Positions 58,558-64,000 of a DNA stretch of 64,000 nucleotides are shown one piece after another. A program made the position numbers and the translations under genes. How positions within the stretch are numbered: the stretch's first letter is position 1; each line of letters opens with the position of its first letter. The DNA is taken from positions 39,425 to 103,424 of the forward strand of contig NZ_JTJL01000005.1 in the NCBI RefSeq assembly GCF_001678495.1, given 5' to 3'. This DNA is from Gallibacterium salpingitidis. Lineage in GTDB: Bacteria; Pseudomonadota; Gammaproteobacteria; Enterobacterales; Pasteurellaceae. Below the pieces are notes generated by a model. The model searched no databases. It saw only the letters and a list, made by a program, of their open reading frames with translations, and had not been told where the DNA came from.

Positions 58558-58579
58558 TGTGTTCAACAATTTGAACACA
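58558..58579 (-). promoter_or_regulatory. rplM leader hairpin 2
   Basis: A perfect 9-bp stem, TGTGTTCAA with TTGAACACA around a 4-base CAAT/ATTG loop, lies 32 nt upstream of the rplM ATG. It is a candidate L13 binding site for autoregulation. Confidence 0.45.
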
Positions 58580-58624
58580 CCTTTTCGCTCTCAATCAGCA
58601 CCCCTTCGAGTGTATTTTAAGCAT

Positions 58625-58659
58625 AAAAAAATTACATGGCGGGAAAAACCGATGTAATT
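58625..58659 (-). terminator. Terminator-like hairpin in the rplM leader
   Basis: On the minus strand, an 11-bp stem (8 plus 3 bp with a 2-nt bulge) is followed by seven T residues. It begins about 15-20 nt inside the predicted transcript. It could be a transcription attenuator, or part of a longer alternative fold. Confidence 0.45.
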
Positions 58660-58673
58660 AACAGGGTCGCAAG

Positions 58674-58679
58674 ATTATA
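58674..58679 (-). promoter_or_regulatory. rplM -10 element
   Basis: TATAAT on the minus strand, preceded by TG, lies about 150 bp upstream of rplM. The -35 is poor (TAGTTT or TTTTTT region). Confidence 0.5.
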
Positions 58680-58790
58680 CAGGAAGCAAAATGAAAAAAC
58701 TATGCTAAATTTTATTTTTCTGTTTTATTTTTTGATTTTTATAAAGGCGTGATAGAGTAGATGAGCTTATTTAATAAAAAGGAGTGAAAA

Positions 58791-59153
58791 ATGACAATTC
58801 AAATTTTGCATAATCCACGCTGTTCAAAAAGCCGAGCTACTTTACAATTATTGGAAGAACGACAAGTACAGCCAGAAGTGGTGCTTTATTTACAACATCA
58901 CTTTTCATTACCGGAATTAAAAGCATTAATGGTCAAATTGGGAATTGATGATCCGCGTTTAATGATGAGAACGAAAGATGATTTGTATAAATTATTACAA
59001 TTAGATCGTCTTGATCCAACTATTCCAGAACAACAAGAAAAATTATTGCAAGCGATTGTCGATAATTCAGCTTTACTGGAACGTCCGATTGTCATTAATG
59101 GTAAACAGGCGAGAATTGGGCGTCCACCGGAAAATGTATTGGAAATTTTATAG
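58791..59153 (+). CDS. ArsC-family reductase (YfgD-like)
   Basis: This 120-residue thioredoxin-fold protein has the ArsC-type catalytic Cys in HNPRCSKSRATL (about residue 12), MRTKDDLYKLL in the middle and LLERPIVINGKQARIGRPP near the end, including the conserved Arg residues. Members reduce arsenate with glutaredoxin, or are uncharacterised YfgD proteins. There are no arsR or arsB neighbours, so a dedicated arsenic role is unlikely. A strong AAAGGAG site precedes the ATG. Confidence 0.82.
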   Translation: MTIQILHNPRCSKSRATLQLLEERQVQPEVVLYLQHHFSLPELKALMVKLGIDDPRLMMRTKDDLYKLLQLDRLDPTIPEQQEKLLQAIVDNSALLERPIVINGKQARIGRPPENVLEIL

Positions 59154-59183
59154 CCGAATAAACTCAAATTTGCCATAATACGC

Positions 59184-59203
59184 ACCGCCGCATAGTCGGC
59201 GGT
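59184..59203 (+). terminator. Terminator-like hairpin between arsC and arfA
   Basis: ACCGCCG-CATAGT-CGGCGGT forms a GC-rich 7-bp stem about 30 nt after the arsC stop. It is followed by an AT-rich rather than T-only tail. Confidence 0.5.
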
Positions 59204-59242
59204 ATTATTGTGTTAAATTAAATGACTCAAGAAGGAAAAAGT

Positions 59243-59425
59243 ATGAAACAAAACTATCAACACCAACGAGGTGAAATTCAAGAGAGTGCAATCAAAGCAC
59301 TAGTGAGCGATAAACTGTTTAGACAACGTATTGAACGCAAGCGCAAAGGTAAAGGCAGTTATCAACGCAAAGCGAAACACGTTAAGCACGATTACCAAAG
59401 TGCAACAATAAAGGTTCTATTTTAG
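59243..59425 (+). CDS. arfA: ArfA, alternative ribosome-rescue factor
   Basis: This 60-residue basic protein has the ArfA core: [20 protein letters not shown] followed by the [12 protein letters not shown] tail that enters the mRNA channel. ArfA recruits RF2 to ribosomes stalled on non-stop mRNA. An ATG at 59222 is in frame, but the ATG at 59243 has GAAGGA 7-12 nt upstream and matches the family start. The last codons and the stop are embedded in a strong hairpin (59397-59445). Cleavage or termination there would make the mRNA non-stop, so that tmRNA normally destroys the product, as known in E. coli. Confidence 0.9.
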   Translation: MKQNYQHQRGEIQESAIKALVSDKLFRQRIERKRKGKGSYQRKAKHVKHDYQSATIKVLF

Positions 59426-59450
59426 AGTTTTTATTGTTGCACTTTTTTCT
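59397..59450 (+). terminator. ArfA-regulatory hairpin/terminator with the stop codon in its loop
   Basis: A perfect 16-bp stem (59397-59412 with 59430-59445) is followed by T residues. The arfA TAG (59423-59425) lies in the 17-nt loop. RNase III cutting of the stem would remove the stop codon. Confidence 0.8.
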
Positions 59451-59581
59451 TATCAATCTTTTTATCAATCACTTTTACACAAAATACCCCTTTCTTTTTT
59501 TACAAATCTGAGTATCCTAACTGGGTTCGTTTTGCGGACGCTAAAATATAGCAAGTTATGTTTATTTTAAGGTACTACAAT

Positions 59582-60700
59582 ATGATGAAAAAAGTTTTCT
59601 TAGCATCAATGCTAGCTTCAACTGTTGCATGTGCATCAAATCCATCTCCTTCTACTTACACTAATCCGAATACTACTGTTCATACTTACGAATTTACCAA
59701 TAGTTATGATCTCGTTGTGCCAAAAGGGGCACAAGGTGAAACCAATTTATGGGTACCGTTACCGTTTAATAACGATTATCAAACCTTGAAATCAATTGAA
59801 TTTGAAGGGAATTATCGCAATGCGTATATCACCGAAAATAACCAATATGGTGCGAAAACACTCTATTCGAATTGGGGTGAAAAAGCGGATAAACGTATTC
59901 TCAAAGTAAAAATGGTGATCGAAACTCAAGATCGTGAGCCAATGGCAGCCGGGTTATTAAAGAACTATAAAGCACCAAAAGAGATTCAATATCCAGTTGA
60001 TGTGCAAACTTATTTAAAACCAACTGCGCACATTAAAACTGACGGTATTGTGAAAGAATATGCTGACAAAATTGTTGGTAAAGAAACCAATCCATTGAAG
60101 AAAGCAGAGCTAATTCACAAGTGGATCGTTAACAATATGGAACGTGATAATTCGGTATTAGGTTGCGGTGATGGCGATGTAGAAAAAATTCTTACTACTG
60201 GTGTGCTAAAAGGTAAATGTACTGATATTAATTCAGTCTTTGTTGCCTTAGCGCGTGCTTCTAATATTCCTGCTCGTGAAATTTTTGGTATTCGTCTTGG
60301 TGCCGCACCTAAGATGTCAAAATACTCTAAAACCGCTTTTGGTAGTGCAAAAGATGGTGTTGCTAATGAGAATGGTGGACAACATTGTCGTGCAGAATTC
60401 TATTTAGCTGGTTTCGGTTGGGTGCCAGTTGATTCTGCGGATGTAGCGAAAATGCGTTTAGCAGAGAAAAAATCAGTTAATGATAAAGATACACAAGCAG
60501 TCGCGAAATATCTATTTGGTAACTGGGAAGCGAATTGGGTCGGCTTTAATCACGCACGTGATTTTGATCTCTATCCAGCGCCAGAGTTAAAACCAATTAA
60601 CAATTTTGGTTATCCGTATGCAGAAGTTGGCGGTGATCCATTAAATTCATATAGTCCGAAAGAATTTGGTTATGAGTTCATTTCTAAAGAAATCAAATAA
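59582..60700 (+). CDS. Exported transglutaminase-like cysteine protease-fold protein
   Basis: This 372-residue protein has a signal peptide ([20 protein letters not shown]). The cleavage could be lipoprotein-type (VAC) or after ACA. The transglutaminase-like core has Cys213 in [20 protein letters not shown], His268 in [12 protein letters not shown] and a following Asp in WVPVDSAD, giving a complete Cys-His-Asp triad. Prokaryotic relatives are peptidases or of unknown role. The ATG at 59582 is preferred to an upstream frame start. The next gene, MerT-like, overlaps its end by 29 bp, so the functions may be linked. Confidence 0.78.
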   Translation: MMKKVFLASMLASTVACASNPSPSTYTNPNTTVHTYEFTNSYDLVVPKGAQGETNLWVPLPFNNDYQTLKSIEFEGNYRNAYITENNQYGAKTLYSNWGEKADKRILKVKMVIETQDREPMAAGLLKNYKAPKEIQYPVDVQTYLKPTAHIKTDGIVKEYADKIVGKETNPLKKAELIHKWIVNNMERDNSVLGCGDGDVEKILTTGVLKGKCTDINSVFVALARASNIPAREIFGIRLGAAPKMSKYSKTAFGSAKDGVANENGGQHCRAEFYLAGFGWVPVDSADVAKMRLAEKKSVNDKDTQAVAKYLFGNWEANWVGFNHARDFDLYPAPELKPINNFGYPYAEVGGDPLNSYSPKEFGYEFISKEIK

Positions 60701-61025
60701 TCAATTTTTAGTGAGTTGTGTTACTGCTGTGGTTGCAGCAGTAACCTCAACCCTTTGTTGTATCGCACCATTGATCTATTTGGTGTTTGGTATTTCTTCT
60801 ACTTGGCTAATCGAATTAAATCGCTTTGACTATTTACGCATTCCGATGTTGATCCTGTCGTTAGCTGCTTTTGGCTATGGCTTTTGGTTGTTAATTTTTT
60901 CTAAGAAAATTATCTGTACCAAATATTTATCGCGTAAATGGTTAATTGCTCTTTATTGGATCGTGTTTATTGTGATTTTATTCTTCCTGACATATCCAAC
61001 GGTATTACCTTGGTTTTTAGAATAG
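60672..61025 (+). CDS. MerT-like inner-membrane metal transport protein
   Basis: This 117-residue protein has three hydrophobic helices. It carries the MerT hallmark vicinal cysteines in the first helix (Cys29-Cys30, [11 protein letters not shown]) and a further cytoplasmic Cys (KKIICTKYL). MerT moves mercuric ion inward; here no merA or merR is present, so another metal or a redox role is likely. The start overlaps the transglutaminase gene; a GTG at 60711 is an alternative. MerP-like follows after 9 bp. Confidence 0.75.
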   Translation: MSSFLKKSNNQFLVSCVTAVVAAVTSTLCCIAPLIYLVFGISSTWLIELNRFDYLRIPMLILSLAAFGYGFWLLIFSKKIICTKYLSRKWLIALYWIVFIVILFFLTYPTVLPWFLE

Positions 61026-61034
61026 GAGAAGTGT

Positions 61035-61340
61035 ATGTATAAAAAAATACTCAGCTGTTTATTGTTGGCAATTTCAGTGTTGAATGTGAGTTATGTAAGC
61101 ACTGCGCAAGCAGCAACAACACAAACTGGCGAACGTGAAGTATCGTTCTATATTAAAGAGATGACCTGCCAACTTTGTGTCTATTTGGTGAATAAAGAGC
61201 TACGTGCGCTTGATGGTGTGGTAAAAACTAAAGCCGATATGAATGCACATACAGTAAAAATTATTGCCAAACCAACCGTTACCAATCAACAGCTAATCCA
61301 AGCAATCGAAAAATTACACTATACGGCGCAATTGTTCTAA
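61035..61340 (+). CDS. MerP-like periplasmic heavy-metal-associated protein
   Basis: This 101-residue protein has a signal peptide (MYKKILSCLLLAISVLN, cleavage near AQA-A) and an HMA domain with the metal motif EMTCQLCVYLVN (Cys45 and Cys48). The canonical domain is GMTCxxC, so the first Gly is replaced by Glu. It would bind a soft metal and hand it to the MerT-like protein. AGGAG lies upstream. A terminator-like repeat follows. Confidence 0.8.
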   Translation: MYKKILSCLLLAISVLNVSYVSTAQAATTQTGEREVSFYIKEMTCQLCVYLVNKELRALDGVVKTKADMNAHTVKIIAKPTVTNQQLIQAIEKLHYTAQLF

Positions 61341-61369
61341 TTTTCTTTTCTTCTTATCTTACAATGCCA

Positions 61370-61412
61370 ACAAGATTTTTCTGCAGTACTAAAAAAGGAA
61401 AATCTTGTTTTG
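61370..61412 (+). terminator. Probable terminator after the merP-like gene
   Basis: ACAAGATTTT and AAAATCTTGT form a 10-bp stem with a 19-nt loop, then TTTT. It is weaker than the other terminators here. Confidence 0.45.
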
Positions 61413-61543
61413 CTAAAACTGGTACTTGTCTGCAAAAGGATTGTACTTGTCATTTGCTTTTTTTCGCTATTACCATTATTTGTGAAGAAATTGTGTTGTA
61501 TTTCATAAAAAATTTAAAAAAGAGCGTTTTTGTTGTTAAAAAA

Positions 61544-61574
61544 TTGACAAAAGACTAAAAAATAAGCGTATGAT
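61544..61574 (+). promoter_or_regulatory. Candidate autotransporter promoter
   Basis: A perfect -35 TTGACA and a -10 TATGAT are separated by 19 bp, about 100 bp upstream of the autotransporter start. The spacer is longer than ideal. Confidence 0.4.
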
Positions 61575-61674
61575 AATAAAGATTAGTTAATTTTAATTTA
61601 TTTCTATAAGTTACAACAAATTTACTTAACTTTCTTTTTACAACCAATTTAGTAACACAACACAAGGAGCGATT

Positions 61675-64000
61675 ATGAATCATACCTATCGTGTAGTTTG
61701 GAACGCCGTTAGGCAGTTATGGCAGTGTGCTGCGGAAAATACGCGAGCTAAAGGCAAATCAGGCTCAGTAAAAACTGTCGCCAATAATCAAATTACCCCC
61801 CCCCTCATCAGTTCATTATCTAACTAAATCTCAAAAATTTTCTTTTAATCTCATTGCTACAATACTATTAACTTGTTTGTCATTGCCGGTTTTTGCGGAA
61901 TGTCCTGATTATATACGTCTACAACCTAATACTACTTATATGATTGATGGACAGTGTAATGGAATAGGCGATGCTCATCCTAAAGTTACTGGTGTAGTTT
62001 TTGAAGGAAATGGTAGTTTTTTAACACTTGAAGTAGTAAATGGTTCAGAAATAACCCTTAACGGGAAGATTGATATATTATCCTATAAAGTTATTGCTCA
62101 TAATGAAAGTACACTAATTTTTGGGAAAAACTTTACTGGTAATATATATAACGATCTTTGGGTGACTCGAAACAGTAATTTAATTATTTCTGGGATAGGA
62201 GATAAATTAGGTAGAATAGAGTCTATTAATTCATCTGTAAATATTTTGGGTGGTAAACTGAATATAATAAAACCTGATTGGCAAGGAGATTATGGAGATC
62301 AAGGAGCAATTCGAGCCTATAACGGTAGTATAATCACTGTAGCTGGAGCAGCTGAGATTATACCATTTACTGATACTGCTATTCATTTTATTTCTTATCC
62401 TCAAAATAGCGCTTATTTATCTGACAGCTATTCTAAACGTCAAATTTTAAATCTTGCAGCAGATCCAGATAAAAGTATTAGAGGGATTATTAGATCAGAT
62501 GATGAGAGTAATTTGAACAATGGCAATACCTTAATACTTAGTGGTAAGGAGACTTTCCCTCTTAATTTATCTCAATTTGGTAATATTACTAAAGATATTG
62601 AGATAACTGGATATTATGCATCAGGAGTAGAGTATACCCCAGGTAAAAAATTTTTTGCTTTCGATACAATTACCAAGGAAGGACCGGGAACTTGGACGCT
62701 TTTTGGTACGTTAGAGGAAGGGATTATTACTGGTCATGAAGAGGAAAAGCTATATGCTAATTATCCTCCTAGTACCTTTGTAGATATCACTATTCCGGCA
62801 AGTCCTGCCTTTTCTATTAACGAAGGAACTATTGCATTAGCAGCAAATACCATTGTTCATACTGATATGGTGGTTAATCCAAATGGTATTTTGTATTCCC
62901 AAGCAGGTGGTAAACAACTCGTTGATTCGCTAGCAATTAAAGGCACTTATCAAGTCGATGTGAATAGCCATAACGATTACAGCCAATTACATAGTACAAA
63001 AGATATTGTGATTGAAGAGGGCAGCAAACTTTATGTGTATGCGGATAAACTTCGTGGTGGTGATGATACTTTCTTAAATGTCTTAACTACTGATGGAGAG
63101 CTTAAAGGGCGTTTTAATCCGAAAGTAGAAGATAATAGTGCCTTATTCGACTTTACTGCACTATATGAGCCACAAGCGATGCACTTAAATGCCAAAGCGG
63201 TTCCAGCTCCAGAACCTGAACCAACTCCGAGTCCTGAACCAAAACCAGGGTTAATTGAACATTTGGTGAAAGAAGCTTGTGATAATTGTTTAACCCCAAT
63301 GGCGGCAGGTTTAGATAAGATTATTCAAGCCTCAGCTCAAAATGATATTGCTTTAGGATTAATGCCATTAACCAGTGAAAAAGAGGTAGTGAATGCGGTA
63401 GAACAACTTCAACCACTATTAGGTATTCGTACCAGCCGAGTAATTATGGAAGCCACTGATACTTTAACCAAAGCAATACCAACAGGACGTTGTTTAGCGG
63501 ATGCTGGTGATAATCAAGTATGGGCAAAAGTGTTAGGAGAATGGAATGAACGAGATGGCTCATCTGGATTATCTGGCTATCAAGCTACTCATAGCGGTAT
63601 TGCTATTGGTAGTGAACGTTGTGTCACCGAGAACACCAAATTAGGTTTAACCGCGGGTTATCTCAAAACCGATGCGGATAGTTATGATTCTGCAGCAAAT
63701 CATAACTTAAAAGCCGATACTTGGCAGGTTGGCGTATATGGTAATACTGCATTAACGCCACAATGGGATATTGATTTTTATGCCGGTATTGGACAAGCCT
63801 ATTTAGACGGTAAACGCCATCTTAGTTTCTTAGGACGTACTGCAGAAAGTGAGATGAAAGCGAACCATTTCCGTACTGGCATTACCTTAAATAGAGCGTT
63901 CCAAGTGAATCCACAGGCAAAAGTCACCCCATTTATCGGCTTAGATTATCAACGAGTTGAGGTCGAAGACTATATTGAAAAAGGAGCAAAAGACTTTAAT
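61675..64000 (+). CDS. Type V autotransporter, frame interrupted at a poly-C tract (phase OFF), 3' truncated by window
   Basis: The ATG at 61675 (AAGGAG 6-11 nt upstream) opens an extended signal peptide typical of autotransporters: NHTYRVVWNAVRQLWQCAAE then a KGK motif. A run of nine C's (61796-61804) then throws the frame to a stop at 61825-61827 after 50 codons. With one C fewer the frame stays open to the window end, 775 codons so far. It encodes a hydrophobic signal core ending VFA (about residue 74) and a passenger of about 435 residues rich in Asn/Gly/Ile. A Pro/Glu linker follows (about residues 510-525), then the start of the beta-barrel (QVWAKVLGEW onward, about residue 615). The passenger's binding role is unknown. 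Confidence 0.85.
61796..61804 (+). repeat. Homopolymeric C9 tract in the autotransporter start region
   Basis: Nine consecutive C's occur at codons 41-44 of the signal region in otherwise AT-rich DNA. Slipped-strand mispairing by one base (loss) or two bases (gain) would restore the long frame. Confidence 0.9.

Larger units (their letters stand above)
61341..61674 (+). other. Region between merP-like gene and autotransporter
   Basis: This 334-bp gap holds a 10-bp inverted repeat with a T-rich tail (61370-61379 with 61399-61408; probable merP terminator). A cysteine-rich 64-codon frame at 61364-61558 lacks a ribosome site. A promoter candidate, TTGACA (61544-61549) with TATGAT (61569-61574) and a long 19-bp spacer, could drive the autotransporter gene. 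Its start is preceded by AAGGAG (61664-61669). Confidence 0.45.

Noticed and set aside
58791..59153. ArsC-family protein as part of an arsenic-resistance island
   Set aside because: No arsR, arsB or acr3 nearby; the family includes uncharacterised YfgD-type proteins.
60672..61340. MerT/MerP as a mercury-resistance operon
   Set aside because: No merA, merR or transposon features; HMA motif begins EMTC rather than GMTC.

Overview
This window is AT-rich gammaproteobacterial chromosome, most likely from a member of the Pasteurellaceae. The evidence is gene content and order: a P6-type pal at the end of cydABX-ybgE-ybgC-tolQRAB-pal, a serC-hisC-aroA run, a short ArfA gene closed by a terminator-like hairpin, a DUF5339-like small periplasmic protein, a MerT/MerP pair and low G+C coding sequence. 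The genus cannot be fixed by eye. Against a plain Haemophilus influenzae assignment stands a complete cytochrome bo operon (cyoABCDE followed by yajR, the order seen in E. coli). No rRNA, tRNA, insertion sequence, prophage or CRISPR array was seen.

Layout. 1-2300: two convergent SLC13/DASS anion transporters, the second with a perfect CRP box and an FNR-like box upstream. 2343-7881: a sugar or polyol catabolic locus, with a ROK repressor divergent from a short-chain dehydrogenase, an FGGY kinase, a GPH symporter and a free-standing EIIA(Glc)-like protein; the divergent region holds a perfect CRP box and a 14-bp-periodic heptamer array. 7932-12411: DUF455-rimK-nfsA, divergent grxA, ytfJ and an EamA transporter. 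12672-18237: hflK-hflC, purA, topB. 18286-25634: LtaS-like sulfatase-fold enzyme, pgeF-rluD, divergent bamD, then an orphan OppA-like lipoprotein with marC and a RidA protein. 25713-31123: YwiC-like protein, parE-parC, rpsO.

31583-37854: cyoABCDE-yajR. 38125-46744: a small periplasmic protein, then the bd oxidase and Tol-Pal operons. The two quinol oxidases lie about 1 kb apart and probably divide high-oxygen and low-oxygen respiration; a perfect FNR box lies upstream of cydA. 46902-48625: hemA-yaeR. 49014-53459: a four-gene cassette (inositol-monophosphatase family, GlpT/UhpT-type OPA transporter, second MFS protein, PI-PLC X-domain protein without a signal peptide) that looks like an uptake and breakdown route for a phosphoinositol or related phosphodiester. 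53528-58525: serC-hisC-aroA, tmaR and rplM-rpsI with a structured leader. 58791-61340: arsC/yfgD family, arfA, then a transglutaminase-like protein with MerT- and MerP-like proteins.

61675-64000 (runs off the window): a type V autotransporter whose start region holds a run of nine C residues. With nine C's the frame closes after 50 codons; with eight the frame stays open through an extended signal peptide, passenger, Pro/Glu linker and the first part of the beta-barrel. This is a candidate phase-variable surface protein caught in the OFF state. It and the phosphoinositol-type cassette are the most notable content here.
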